A DNA stretch of 64,000 nucleotides from Trissonchulus latispiculum (GCA_030248195.1 JASAND010027724.1:124001-188000), one strand, 5' to 3'. Positions 23,332 through 34,499 are shown, numbered from the stretch's first letter. The notes: generated from the sequence alone by a model not told the origin. Numbers and translations are program-made.

Positions 23332-24643
23332 AATGTGTAACGGATCAAGGTGACACACGGTCAACCTTTCCGTTGCTGGCGGCTGTAGCTAATATAGCTA
23401 CCCGTCCGGCTTATCATAACATCATCATCTTGGGTTGGGAGAACTTTGCAAGTCACGTAGCTCCCCCAACGTGTATGTTTGGGATTGGGTGGATTCCCTC
23501 CTCGTGATATTGGGAGCTACGTGATTGGGGGAAATTCTCACTAGGGGGCGCTCGTGGGAAGGTTCAGCCCAACACTCGCTTCCCCCTTCAGTTTTAATAT
23601 TTCTGTCAACGCGAACACCCTTTATATTCCTCTACGCTTTCTCCCAAATTTATTCTGTGTAAAAATTACTGTTGCTCTCCCAGCTCTCCCCAGAGCTTGG
23701 TACGTTGGTTGGCCCCACTGTAAACTGTAAGCTAACTGTTTGTTTGTCTGTTTCATTGTTTTGTATACTTGAGGGCTCAGCCCAATCATAATATTTTTTA
23801 TATTATATAAATAATACTTGCTGTTACTTTCTAATAAACTGTATTTGTTAGGTTTAGTCTTTCTGAGCTCCTGCTAGGTAGGTAGACTTATTCTGAGTGA
23901 GTGAGAGGACGAGTCATCTCGCCCTTAGGGAAGGTTCATCTACTGCGTATTTATCTGGCGAGGCTGTCCCAACCGTCTCCTGTAGTCGGTCAGTTATCCA
24001 TCTGTGTCACGGTCACCGCGTCCGCTACGAACTGGGAGTGGTAACGGTGTTAGTACGCAGGATCCGGTACTACCCCGCTACATTAGGCTGCCAGGAGCTC
24101 AGGGATTTCTTGCCTGGACCCCTTCGCCAAATTTCTCAAATGTTTTGTCAATTTTTGTTTTATTTTCGTTGGGGTTCCCCCGTAGTTCTTCGCGTTCAGC
24201 GCACGAGTCTTTTTCCAATTTTCTTAGGTAGGTAAACCCCCCTAGGATTAAAAACCTCAAAACTTTTTTCCTAGGGTCTGAGTGTTTGTATACGTGCATA
24301 ATTGTGTACCTGTCTCTCCTCCAATTTAGGCTCTAATACAGCATGTTTTGGGGTGAGATAATTTAGGGCTATTTTTGGGATTTGAGCTAGGAATTTTTTC
24401 CAAAGTTCGTACCTAATTAACAAATAATTTTATTGTGATAATTTTATTTGTGTTTGTGATTTTGTTTGTCTAATCCCATTCATTTTAGGTTAATTTTGGT
24501 AATTGTTTCTTTTCCAGGCCAAAAATAGCAGTCATCTGCTCTAAATAACACCAATTTCTTGTATATTTTGTGCAACCTTTATATACGTATACATTTGTAT
24601 TTTTTCTGGGGTACTTCTGGGAAACGTTTTGAGTTGTACTTAA
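23332..24643 (+). other. Probable 5' LTR and leader of the plus-strand Gypsy element
   Basis: This lies directly upstream of a Gag reading frame. It opens near TGTGTAACGGATCAAG and contains an AATAAA hexamer at about 23835 and a T-rich leader. A perfect 13-bp inverted repeat (TCACGTAGCTCCC, 23453-23465 and 23512-23524) falls inside. No second LTR copy is available for comparison and no primer-binding site was fixed, so the LTR borders are a guess from context. Confidence 0.4.
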
Positions 24644-27600
24644 TTGTCTTTTTCAAAAAGAACTTTCAGGGTAAAGAAGAGAGTTCAACTCAATGGATCA
24701 AAAGCGCACAAGCCAATGCTTGAAGGAACGAGAACTACGTCACCAGCCATATTCGGTGACTGGACATCGTGGAGACTACCATTTGGACTGCATGGGATGT
24801 TGGCTTCCACGTCGAGAACGAATTCTGGGTCGTTCAACGACCGGGACGCGGTGCAGGGGATGCGCCCCCGGTTTAATTCTGTCTCATTGGCAGAGGCGAG
24901 AAGAATGAAGAGTGGCTGGGCATCGGAGACTGCTCGGAAAAGCAGTGCCCCTTCTCTGGATTCAGCAATTTCCAGTTCATTGACCACATTGTCTGAGCCT
25001 GAACAGGCTAGAATGGGTCCGTCGTTGGACTCGGCCTTCGTGACAGCAGCATTAAGCCTAGTATCTCTGGATGACAACCAATCTAGCGGTTCAGCCGCTC
25101 AGGCAAGAAGCTTCAATGACGAAATCAACAGGACACTGGACTTGAATGAAGTTGGACTGGATCATTGGGACTCTCCTCAGAGTTCTGAGTCGAGTCCCGG
25201 GGACCGGACCGTCGTCGGTCCTGAAGAGCGCATGGATTTGCATTCGCACCGAGACCATGGGCAGGCTCTACAGGAATCTGATGATGAAATGATGGCCCTG
25301 AGAGTTGCGGCGATCCCTGGATTTCCACCTTTGGACGACCTGGTTAATTCGGTGTTCCGGAACCTCGGAATTGATTTGGAGCACGAATTTTCACTTGGAA
25401 CGGCGGCACTGAACAATTGGGCAATAGATTTGGGAGCACAGCCTAGGCTGTCTTGGGATCCTACATTTGATGTTGGAACTCAGGCTTTGGCTTCACCGTC
25501 TCATCAGTCCAGCAAGGAGCTCAGCGGGTGTCATCACCCCGGTAGCAGCGAATCATGGAATGGAACAGCAAGTCATGGTGTCTCAGCCCTCGCTACCGAC
25601 AAACAGGGGACAGATGGGTTCAGCCCAACGCCCTGAGGGAGCAGTCGTGATCACGTTGAACACGACCGTCGTGAATAACCAGCTTTTGCGACCGGACCTC
25701 TGGTCAACCCCATCACAAACTTCATCACCGGTGACCAGAAGACCAAATATCTTTTGACCATCGGTTCGCGGTGGACGAGCCGGTCATCGGGTTCGTGCTA
25801 GTGGTCGGACATTGATGTCGTCAATTCCGGAAACCAGTCCAGTTGGTCATTTGGGATCAATGGAACCATCAACCAGTCATCAGCCATCACAGGAACAGTC
25901 GGCTCAAGCGTCTGTTCCCCCATCACGACGATCATCGTCCGGTGGGTCGGTCAACATGATCAGAATGACACCTCAACAGGTGTAGATATTGAATGATTAC
26001 ACAAAATGGTTCAAGTCAATTTCCAAGTTCAAAGGCCGGAAGGGAGCCATCCAATTGTCAGCATGGTTGAAGATGTTTGAGTCAACTTGGGAGGCAAGTG
26101 ATGCCGAGGTTGAACTCAAACGGCGATTGTTGTGGTATCTGTTTGACGACGCGGTCAAGCAAGACTTGGAAGGTCAGACCATGGGAACCTATGATGAATT
26201 GGTGTCCATTCTTCATCCGCTTTAAGAGCCAGTCACCAACTCGGCCGACAAGTATGCGCGGGAATTCTTTGAACGGAAACAACTCGCATCAGAATCGAGC
26301 TTGGATTACCTCAACGAACTGAGGTCCATCGTCTGCAAAGCTTTCCCGACAGCCGAGTTGAAGGAACGGGAGCTAAAGGTGGTGGAACGGGCTTCCAGTG
26401 GACTCAAGGCGGCATTGCGAGCAAAAGTGGCCAGTTTGTTTGCTGATGCCGAAAATTGGGACCATCGAAAGCCCAACGATATCTTCATGCGAGCCGTGCG
26501 TATTTTGGAAGCGGTCGAGGATGGTGATACGCAATCAAAGCAAAGCCCATGGAGACCATTTGTAGCGTTGGTGATGGTGAGAGGGTTCAGCCCACTGATC
26601 AACAGGAATGTCCAGCGTACGTACGTGAGCTCAAACGTCAGGACATCAGGAGCTCGATCATCCAAGGTCAGGCGATGGCAAAATTTCAGCAAACCTGGGA
26701 CGATGAAGTGGTCGTAGCCTGTGAGATATTGAACGATCCGAACATGCAAGATTTCGACCCGGAGGAAGTCTGCCTCATGGTGGAGCAACAGGCGAACACT
26801 GGAAGCTCAGGAAAGGCCTCCTCTAGCCAGGATAGGTCCAATCGTTGTACCTACTGCGCGGAACCTGGTCACAGGTGGGCACATTGTCCGGTGTATAATA
26901 AGAACATCACTTTCTGGGGTGACGACCCACTTTGGCTCAGGATGGTCAACAGTAGATTCTTTGGATGTCTGCTGAAACAGAATGACGATGGTACTGGTCA
27001 GTTTGAAGTGAAACGCCCGTCCGGTGGTGGTGGTGCAACGCGTGGTTCGGGTCGCTTCCTGTCATCAGGTCGCGGCGATGGTGGATTCAAGAGACGAGGT
27101 GGTGGTGGTGGAAGCAATGCTGGTCAAAGAACTGGTGGCAATTCGGGAAACAAATGATGGGGGAGCGTTCCCCCGCCAAAAAACCGCAGGCAGGTCATGT
27201 CAGCATGATTAGGAGGCCACCCGACCACAGGAGTCACAATTTCCCGAATCGTGGATCTCAGGGATCTCAGGTCGGCCATTGGGTTCGACCAGTCAGCCAG
27301 TCTCGTAATTCAGGCCATGTCAATATGTTACAATATCAGCATATTGGAGATTTATCGAATGAGGAATTGCATACCCCTCGTTGGAAATGCATTGAAGGAT
27401 ATCCAGAAGCGAATTGCTTCCATATGGCTTGTGTATTACATAATGGACGGAGGCAGGATCGCCATTCGGTCGGGGTCTTCCCCAGAAGACTCCACTTGCC
27501 ACAAAGGCAAGCCTAGGAACCTTTGAGGCCTCAGGAATATCAAGAACCTGAGGAATTTCAGGAACCTCGGGGACCAAAGAAACCGAAGAAGCCCAAGAAG

Positions 27601-28445
27601 CCCAATAAAAATGGCAAGAAGAAGGGCAAAGCTCAGTCTCAGGATGGGTCTGTTCGTCAGGAATCGGATTCGGAACAGTCACCCATGAACTCGGTGGCAA
27701 CACAAGCTGTTACGATCAAGGACGGCTTGTCACTTCAGGAGGCTGCATCAAAGGATTGCAATCCGGAACCCAGTTCATCGAAAGCTCCTGCTTCGAACTC
27801 GAAATCAACTCGAGTTTCTAACACGACCCCCCTCGAGATCTGCTTTCGTCGTCATCGACGTCTGCTACTGCCAAGAAGACCGAGAAAGAGGTTCAGCCAC
27901 CAGCTATTCCGAAACTCAAACTTCAGCGGTCAGTCGGTGATACCTGGCACACTCCACGTAAAGCCGCGAACCGGACATCCACCAAATGTCAGGACGATGT
28001 TCCTACGTTCAATGGGTTTGATCCGTTGGATTTGTCCAAGTTAGATGCGGACATGTTGGAGGCATACTGGACTCGACTGACCAAAGCTCAGGATGCCTGG
28101 AGTCAGGAGTAGTATAAACTGGAGAAAATGGAGGGTGCTGTTCAACGGCAAACTCCAAAAGCGAAGGCAGCAGCGAGGACAGTCGTTGATAACATGGAGG
28201 TCTTCGAGGAGGTTCTGAGTGCCTTCATGAAGAAATGCCGACAGGAGGACACTGCCAATGTGGTCGAAAAGGTGTCCAAAGCCACCGAACTTGATGACGA
28301 CACGGATCGTCCCTCGACTTCGGGTTTGAGGGATCATCCCGAAGACGAGGCTGAACATGGAGAGTCAGCCGAAAAGGGCATCCGTGCAGCCGTCCGAAAG
28401 GTTTGGCCGATGACGGCCCTGCTTCCTGAGATTTTGCTGCAGAAC
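24644..28445 (+). pseudogene. Large Gag of a plus-strand Gypsy element, frameshifted
   Basis: Plus-strand frames in series (24644-25636, 25989-26530, 26549-27157, 27523-28440) read as one long Gag split by frameshifts and by a stop at ~26223. The N-terminal third is Ser-rich and unrecognised. 25989-26530 is a retrotransposon Gag fold (IQLSAWLKMFESTWEASDAE, SSLDYLNELRSIVCKAF). 26841-26885 holds a CCHC knuckle CTYCAEPGHRWAHC. Gly/Arg-rich and Lys/Pro-rich tracts (PKKPKKPKKPNKNGKKKGK) follow, suited to RNA binding. No protease or RT follows on this strand: near 28450 the sequence switches to minus-strand coding. It may be the 5' part of element II, separated by an inversion (inference). Confidence 0.75.
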
Positions 28446-28449
28446 GATT

Positions 28450-28709
28450 CGTCCATTTTGATGGTTTGGCGGAAGGCTCGTCGGTTTCCGTAGCAAATTG
28501 CGCTGACTGTGAACCGCGTGGGTTCTTCTTAGATCCACCACAATTTCGCTTTTTAGATTTAGAAGAAGTTGACCGAGATGACTCGGCAACTGCTGAAGCA
28601 GTGTCCACAGAAGCTGTAGACTGTCCATGCAATTGCTGTAGGACCAACTGCTTTTGGCTTTCCAGGAAAGCCATTTGGGCCTCAATGTCCTTAAGAGACC
28701 AATTAGATC
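28450..28709 (-). pseudogene. Accessory ORF of Gypsy element II, distal part
   Basis: Minus-strand frame from 28709 reading WSLKDIEAQMAFLESQKQLV and a Ser/Lys-rich tail (SSKSKKRNCGGSKKNPRG). It continues in frame from the fragment ending at 33068 if the intact element and one copy of its 5-bp target duplication are removed. It has no recognisable domain. The distal border near 28450 is approximate, where plus-strand Gag coding begins. Confidence 0.6.
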
Positions 28710-28866
28710 TGTTATGTTTGTGATAGCTTAGATTAAGTTTCCACTATCCTGTTATACTGGTATGACATACACTTCACGTATGGGATTCAAAAACAAGAAA
28801 CTCTCTCAATGTATTAGTTTTTTTTATCATATTCTAAGTTCAGTTTCATTTCTTCACTACACCACA
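28710..28866 (-). repeat. 3' LTR of the intact Gypsy element
   Basis: 157 bp, TG...CA, near-identical to 32912-33067. In minus orientation it begins TGTGGTGTAGTGAAG and follows the purine tract. Confidence 0.97.
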
Positions 28867-28875
28867 TTTCCCTCC
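28867..28875 (-). other. Polypurine tract of the intact Gypsy element
   Basis: GGAGGGAAA on the minus strand, directly before the 3' LTR and 8 bp after the gag-pol stop codon: the expected plus-strand primer. Confidence 0.8.
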
Positions 28876-28883
28876 GTTGAAAA

Positions 28884-31800
28884 TTATTCTCTGTAGAATT
28901 CTCCGGTTGTAGGATCAAATTTCTCTGGAGGTTGGCGGCGCCTCTGTGGGTAACGTCTAACTGGCTCTGGACTGGGTGGGCGTTGTGGTACGTGAGGCCT
29001 TGCAGCGTTGTAACCATCTGGAACGTCTAGAGCCAGAACACCAATTTTGTCAAAGTCGACAATGTCACCATAATTGTCCTTTGGCGCCCTGTAAGCAATA
29101 GCTAACTTCCGACTGTTCCACACCTTGCCGTCGTCCAGTAGATAGCTATGTGGGCCCTTGTACTGAATCACCTTCTTCGGACGAGAATATTGTGAAGACC
29201 CTTTCGGAACCTGGCTTAGTTTACACCGGACGTAATCACCAATTTCCACTTTGCGTGATGCTGTAGGAGTTGTTTTCCTTTGGATGGACGCAGGAGGAGC
29301 TTTGTCTGTCGTTGCAAGCTTCGGCGGACACAGTTTGGTGCGAAGCTTCCTGCCAAACATCAGCTCTCCTGGCGACTTCCCCGTTGACGAATGATTCTCG
29401 ATCCTGGTAGCTTTCAGCGAGTTAAGATATGCCTCATCCCATGTCTGTCCTTCAATCATCAGAGCTTGAATTCTTTCTTTAATGGTCTTGTTGGCTCTTT
29501 CTACCAACCCATTCGATTGTGAGTTGTAAACAGCAGTAGTTTTGTGGTTGATATTTCTTGAGAGTAGGTATTCTTTAAATGCTGTACTGATGAACTGAGG
29601 ACCATTATCTGATAATATCTCCTCAGGCAAACCGAATCTTGCGAATGTAGCTTCAAGGAATCGAATCACTGATGACGTGTCAATGACCCTACAGTTGTAA
29701 GCTTCTATCCAACGAGAGTAGTGGTCAATCATGACTATGATGTAAGGCTTGTGAGAAGGGGCAGCTGCGAAAGGTCCGACTATGTCAATGCTTAACTTCT
29801 GCCAAGGTGAGACCGCGGCTGAAGAGAACTCTTGGGTGGGTGAATGTAGCATCTTTGCTGATTTGTCGCTTTCTTGACAGATCCAGCATCCTTTTATCAA
29901 CGATTCGACATCATCATCCATGTTAGGCCACCAGTAGTGTTCACGTAGTAGCTGTTTCGTTTTGACGATTCCCGGGTGGTTCTCATGGGCTAGATGCAAA
30001 GCCGTTTTCTTCAAGTTCTCTGGTAGAACAATCCTGTGATCGGATCGCAAGATGCAGTCGTTGAGGCAAGAAAGCTCAGACCGTATCCGATAGAATTGGC
30101 GAAATTTAGGACCGATTTCGTTTTGATTGTTTGGCCAACCGTTCTGAATCCAAGTTCGGACTTGATCCAATGTGCTGTCGGATCTGGATTCTGCACATAT
30201 TTGGTTTTCTGATATTCCACGCCGGTCTTGCACCAATGCTACTATGCCGTTATCTTCCCCAAGATAAGAGCATTCTTGTTTGCTTTCAGGTAGGCGTGAC
30301 AGGAAATCTGCCGTGACGTTTTGGTTACCAGGTTTGTATTCTACTTTGTAGTCATAGGCGAGCAGTCTGGTGTACCACCTGGAAATGCGCATTGGACGAT
30401 GACCTCTACCAGATGCTCCTAACAACACCGTAAGCGCCTGATGATCTGTTCTCAAGGTGATAGGACGCCCCCAAGTAAATTGATGCCATCTTTCTAAAGC
30501 CCAAACGCAGGCTAATGCTTCTCTTTCTGGAGTCGAGAATTTTCTTTCTCTTTCTGAAAGTGTAGTTGAGGCGAATGCAATGACTCGTTCCATTCCATTA
30601 TGCAGTTGTGATAGAACGGCTCCCAATCCATAGGCAGAAGCATCTGTTGTGACAATTGTGGGTGCTCTGGTGTCGAAATACGCCAGCACCGGTGACTCCA
30701 CAATCTTTTCTTTCAGTCGATTGTAGGCTTTATCTTCTGCTTCAGTCCAACGGAAAGGCACCGATTCTCTGGTTAAGGCTCGCAGAGGTTCGGCAATGTC
30801 TGCGAAGTTCGGCACAAACCGGATGTAGAAAGCGCACATTCCTAAGAATTTGCGAACTGACGCGGCATCAGTAGGTGGAGGTGCATTTCGGATTGCAGAT
30901 AGGTTCTTTTCACTGGGTTTGATGCCCTCTGATGAAATGTTGTGACCCAGAAAGGTTAAGCTTCGAACAGCGATAACAGCTTTAGATAATTCGAGCCGCA
31001 TGTTATGCTTGTCAAGACGAGCCAAAACGTTGTGCAATCTTTCATTGTGTTCTTCTTTTGTTGAGCCAGAAACCAGAATATCGTCTTGATAGACTATCAC
31101 TCCTGAGATGCCAGCAAGGACCTGCTGCATCATTTTCTGAAATGCTGCGGCCGAAGACTTTAGTCCCATCGGTAGACGTTTATACTGGAATAAGCCGTCT
31201 TCTGTTAGGAAAGCGGTCAGGGGTCTGCTTTCCTTGGCAAGGGACAATTGGAAATATGCTTTAGTTAGATCCAACTTGCTGAACCATTTCCCTCCGCGAA
31301 GAATTGTGAAGATCTCTTCGGTGTTAGGCAAAGGAAATTGATCGGCAATGACGTTTTGATTCAAGGGACGAAGATCACAGCAAATTCGTACTTTGCCGTT
31401 TGGTTTCATGACAGCGACCATACCATGAACCCACTCTGAAGCATCTATTCGTTCAATGACGCCGTCCTTTTCTAATGTTGCTAATTCAGCCGTTACCTTG
31501 TCTTTCAGGGCAAGGGGAACGCGACGTAGCTTTTGATTACTAGGTTTAGCATCTGGCTTCAATTGAATCATGTGATGAAATCCTTTAATCTCCCCCAAGG
31601 TGTTGCTGAAAAGTCTTGGGAAGGTTGTTTGCAGGTTGTCTGTTTCTGGAATCGTTGTTTGGTAGACGCATTGGTTTGATCCAGCCAATTTGATGTTGAG
31701 AGACTGAATTAGTTCCAATCCTAGCAGAGAGTGTTTACCGTCGACTACAACGAAATCAGATGTGGCCGTGCGACCATTGAAAGTCACCTTCGCAGTGAAT

Positions 31801-32885
31801 GAGCCATGGATTTTGATGTTTGAGCTTTGATAATCATGTAGTTTAACAGAGCAGCCTTTAAGTGAGAATCGCTTAAACCATCGGTTGTATGTCTGTACCG
31901 GAATCAAAGACTTTACTGAACCAGTGTCCAAAATCATCTTGTGTTTGATATGATAATTGTTGTCACAAAAGGTCAGTTCACATTTGATAGTCTGTTGGGG
32001 TGAACTTGTTATTCCGGTCTGTAGTACTGTGGATTCTTCGCTAACATCTGAGTAGCAATCGGTTGTATCTTCTGTTGTGATGCAGTTTACTTTCTGTCGT
32101 TTCTTCTGCAGACAAACTTTCTCATAGTGGCCGACTTTGGAACAATAACGACATGTTGCTTTAATGGCTGGACAAGCTTTGTAGTTTCGTTGATGATCAC
32201 CACCACATCGCAAACAACAGCTGTTCTTCCCGTTGGGTTTTGGTCGTCGTGGATGTCGCCTTTGGTTGACATGTTGAAAATCTTTTGTAGGCTTTGTAAC
32301 TTTATTAACTCCCGTGCTTGAGGTATCGTTTTTCAGCATATTCTTCGTATCATTAGCTGCCTTTTCCAGTTGTTGAGCAATGGTGATGGCTCTTTCGATG
32401 GTAAGCTGTGGCTCCAATAGTAGCCGTTCTTTGGTCTTTGGATGGATGATTCCATCGACGAACTGATCGCGTAGTTGATCGGATAGGCCATCGCCAAAGT
32501 CGCAGGCAGTCGTGAGATGACACAAGTCGCTGTAGTAGTCAGAAATCGACTGATTCGGTCTCTGTTTGCATTGGCGAAACTTATGTCTAGCAGCAACGAT
32601 ATTGGATTTGGGAGCATAATGTTGCTCCAGCAGTTGCAGAGCTCTTTCATATTCGGGCAAATCGGGGTTACGGCCGTTTTGAGGTTGCTGGGACAAAGTT
32701 TTGTAAACCCTGTGTGCTTCAGTGCCAATACAGTTCAGTAAAATGGCAGTCTTTCGACGATCCGGAAAATCGTCCGAACCCGTCGCAACCATAAATGTTT
32801 CAAAACGTTCTTTCCACAACACCCAGGGAGTTGAAGGACTGCCCGGGGTTTCCAGGAAAGGGTTCGGAGGTTTGAGATTGTCCAT
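28884..32885 (-). CDS. Gag-Pol polyprotein of the intact Gypsy element
   Basis: One open frame of 1333 codons with Gag and Pol fused and no frameshift signal. Gag occupies roughly residues 1-215. A zinc-binding region at ~225-260 has an atypical CLRCGGDHQRNYKAC and a canonical CRYCSKVGHYEKVC. Protease at ~320 shows ILDTGSVKSLIPV. RT has VRICCDLRPLN, LTKAYFQLSL and the catalytic box IVYQDDILVSG (~residue 598). RNase H starts at TTDASAYGLGAVLSQ (~745) and includes RTDHQAL. Integrase has the HLAHENHPGIV ... CWICQ zinc finger (~966), core Asp in LSIDIVGPF (~1034), Asp in LSDNGPQF (~1093) and Glu in QSNGLVERANK (~1126). The ATG at 32885 is the first in frame; codons upstream overlap the primer-binding site. 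Env is absent. Confidence 0.96.
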   Translation of the reverse strand: MDNLKPPNPFLETPGSPSTPWVLWKERFETFMVATGSDDFPDRRKTAILLNCIGTEAHRVYKTLSQQPQNGRNPDLPEYERALQLLEQHYAPKSNIVAARHKFRQCKQRPNQSISDYYSDLCHLTTACDFGDGLSDQLRDQFVDGIIHPKTKERLLLEPQLTIERAITIAQQLEKAANDTKNMLKNDTSSTGVNKVTKPTKDFQHVNQRRHPRRPKPNGKNSCCLRCGGDHQRNYKACPAIKATCRYCSKVGHYEKVCLQKKRQKVNCITTEDTTDCYSDVSEESTVLQTGITSSPQQTIKCELTFCDNNYHIKHKMILDTGSVKSLIPVQTYNRWFKRFSLKGCSVKLHDYQSSNIKIHGSFTAKVTFNGRTATSDFVVVDGKHSLLGLELIQSLNIKLAGSNQCVYQTTIPETDNLQTTFPRLFSNTLGEIKGFHHMIQLKPDAKPSNQKLRRVPLALKDKVTAELATLEKDGVIERIDASEWVHGMVAVMKPNGKVRICCDLRPLNQNVIADQFPLPNTEEIFTILRGGKWFSKLDLTKAYFQLSLAKESRPLTAFLTEDGLFQYKRLPMGLKSSAAAFQKMMQQVLAGISGVIVYQDDILVSGSTKEEHNERLHNVLARLDKHNMRLELSKAVIAVRSLTFLGHNISSEGIKPSEKNLSAIRNAPPPTDAASVRKFLGMCAFYIRFVPNFADIAEPLRALTRESVPFRWTEAEDKAYNRLKEKIVESPVLAYFDTRAPTIVTTDASAYGLGAVLSQLHNGMERVIAFASTTLSERERKFSTPEREALACVWALERWHQFTWGRPITLRTDHQALTVLLGASGRGHRPMRISRWYTRLLAYDYKVEYKPGNQNVTADFLSRLPESKQECSYLGEDNGIVALVQDRRGISENQICAESRSDSTLDQVRTWIQNGWPNNQNEIGPKFRQFYRIRSELSCLNDCILRSDHRIVLPENLKKTALHLAHENHPGIVKTKQLLREHYWWPNMDDDVESLIKGCWICQESDKSAKMLHSPTQEFSSAAVSPWQKLSIDIVGPFAAAPSHKPYIIVMIDHYSRWIEAYNCRVIDTSSVIRFLEATFARFGLPEEILSDNGPQFISTAFKEYLLSRNINHKTTAVYNSQSNGLVERANKTIKERIQALMIEGQTWDEAYLNSLKATRIENHSSTGKSPGELMFGRKLRTKLCPPKLATTDKAPPASIQRKTTPTASRKVEIGDYVRCKLSQVPKGSSQYSRPKKVIQYKGPHSYLLDDGKVWNSRKLAIAYRAPKDNYGDIVDFDKIGVLALDVPDGYNAARPHVPQRPPSPEPVRRYPQRRRQPPEKFDPTTGEFYRE

Positions 32886-32894
32886 TTTAAACCT

Positions 32895-32905
32895 CCTCGT
32901 CGCCA
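32895..32905 (-). other. Primer-binding site of the intact Gypsy element
   Basis: TGGCGACGAGG on the minus strand, six bases inside the 5' LTR. It begins with the TGG expected to pair with a tRNA CCA end. It is shared with Gypsy element I. The tRNA was not assigned. Confidence 0.75.
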
Positions 32906-32911
32906 ACAAAA

Positions 32912-33067
32912 TGTTATGTTTGTGATAGCTTAGATTAAGTTTCCACTATCCTGTTATACTGGTATGACATACACTTCACGTATGGGATTCAAAAACAAGA
33001 AACTCTCTCAATGTATTAGTTTTTTTATCATATTCTAAGTTCAGTTTCATTTCTTCACTACACCACA
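32912..33067 (-). repeat. 5' LTR of the intact Gypsy element
   Basis: 156 bp, TG...CA, near-identical to 28710-28866. It must hold the promoter, but no TATA box is certain in so short an LTR. Confidence 0.97.
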
Positions 33068-33859
33068 AGATCCAGTTCCAGGATTCAATGGGGTAGTGTC
33101 TTGGCTTGTTCCCCGCGCTCTTGTGGAACAAGTTGATGGCGGACTGCTCCTTTTGGCCAAAGCAAGAGGCTTCTTCCCGTTGGGTGCCGAGCTCCGAGTG
33201 TCCGAGTCTTCTTCAGTGTCACCGCTTGCAGTAACTGCTGAACGCTTAGTGCCTTGACTGACCGGGCCGACAGGAGGATTCTGATGTTCGGGCTTGCCAG
33301 TTGAGCTTAGGACCTGGCGTCCGTGGTCTGTACGGCAGCCTGTAGTTGTGGCCGGGCAGCCCCGCGCTGTAGCCTCTGGGTCTTGACCATCGGAATTGGT
33401 CTCCTTAGCTGGCTCGCCAGAATCCTCAGGCAAAGACTGAGGATCCATCTGCCCGGGATTAGATGAACCCGCTGGGGATGGGGTAGGCATATCAGGTTGG
33501 CATTCTAGACGTGATGACACGCTGGAAGGTCCAGGGCCCATCCTCTTATCTTCCGAGGCGACCACAGCACTGTACGTGTCCGAATCGGGAGCTTTAGTAG
33601 GCTCCAATTGTTCAAACAGTTCCGATAAAAGATCCACTGACGATTCAGGCACCTGGTAGGTGTCGGGCACACAAGGGGGTACCACTGGTTGCCGTCCCAT
33701 GGGGTGGTCAGATCCCAAGTCCTCGACCACTGATTTAAGTTCCTCTGGAGACGGAAACTGTTCCAAATGTTCAGGGTCAGGCGCCTGTTCTTGGGCTGAA
33801 CCCTCACTGACCATGGGATTTCGTCCGGGTTTCGGCTGCTTCCTGAACTGTCGATGCAT
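33068..33859 (-). pseudogene. Accessory ORF of Gypsy element II, proximal part
   Basis: A minus-strand ORF starting MHRQFRKQPKPGRNPMVS at 33859. It is rich in Pro, Ser and Asp/Glu with no recognisable domain, and it runs into the intact Gypsy insertion at 33068. It continues at 28709 in frame. It lies about 640 bp downstream of the integrase C-terminus of element II, in the position of env or of the accessory region in element III (which starts ~750 bp after integrase). Equivalence with the N-terminal part of the element III accessory protein is inferred from position and the basic, low-complexity start. Sequence similarity is not evident by eye. Confidence 0.5.
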
Positions 33860-34499
33860 GGTGACTTTTCTCCAGATGTACGCACAAAAAAATACAGAAT
33901 TAATTTGATCCAGATGGCTACTACACTACGACCAGCTGAAACAATAAGCAAAAAGGTGTAGGTTCAACATGCAACAAATAGCCCAAATTTTGCGGTAAGG
34001 GACCACCCACCCAAGGAATAGGGAAAATTTTGTATTGAGATAAAAATTAAAGGTAATTAAATTCTTAGGAAAAGTTTAAATTCGGGGATTAATTAGAAAT
34101 AGAATTAAAAGAAATCTTAATGAATTGTTGAAAGAAGTAATGAATCAAAACCCTCCCAACAACGAAAAATTAACCCCCACAAAAAGAAAAACTTGACCCA
34201 AAAAAAATGGAAAAATACAAAAATTTTATCCCCCCAGTGATATTAATGGTGCATTGGCGTGACCAGCCTACAGGGTGGGCCCACGAGTGCCAGTGCACAC
34301 ACATACGGTAACCTTTATGAATGCTATAAGGTAGCTAATCTCACAACAAACATACGTACGTGACCAACATACATTCCCTACAAAAACATCACCGGTATAC
34401 CGTGCAAACTTCCCATGATGGTTTTAACCACAGCATGTTGGTTTTCATCCTGACCAACCGAAAGGTAGGTGACCTACCCTTCTTGGACCTGACCAAGGC
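33860..34499. other. Spacer between pol and accessory ORF of Gypsy element II
   Basis: A-rich non-coding DNA, including a GC-rich patch near 34255-34310. It parallels the 60735-61479 spacer of element III. It could contain an internal promoter or splice acceptor for the accessory ORF, but none can be assigned. Confidence 0.5.

Larger units (their letters stand above)
28710..33067 (-). mobile_element. Intact Ty3/Gypsy retrotransposon with very short LTRs
   Basis: Two LTRs (28710-28866, 157 bp; 32912-33067, 156 bp) differ only by one T in a homopolymer, so insertion was recent. Both start TG and end CA. A perfect 5-bp target duplication AGATC lies at 28705-28709 and 33068-33072. Inside are a primer-binding-site-like TGGCGACGAGG, one gag-pol ORF of 1333 codons and a purine tract directly before the 3' LTR. 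Total 4358 bp. It sits in the accessory ORF of Gypsy element II, in the same orientation. All domains look complete, so it may be mobile or a recent copy of a mobile element. Confidence 0.97.

Noticed and set aside
26306..26788. 160-codon minus ORF opposite the Gag.
   Set aside because: Shadow of the plus-strand Gag coding sequence, which has the Gag fold and CCHC knuckle.
28128..28440. Minus-strand continuation of the element II accessory ORF beyond 28450.
   Set aside because: The plus-strand reading here is richer in charged residues and continues the Gag frame series, while the minus frame becomes unnatural. The junction is therefore placed near 28450, with uncertainty of about 50 bp.
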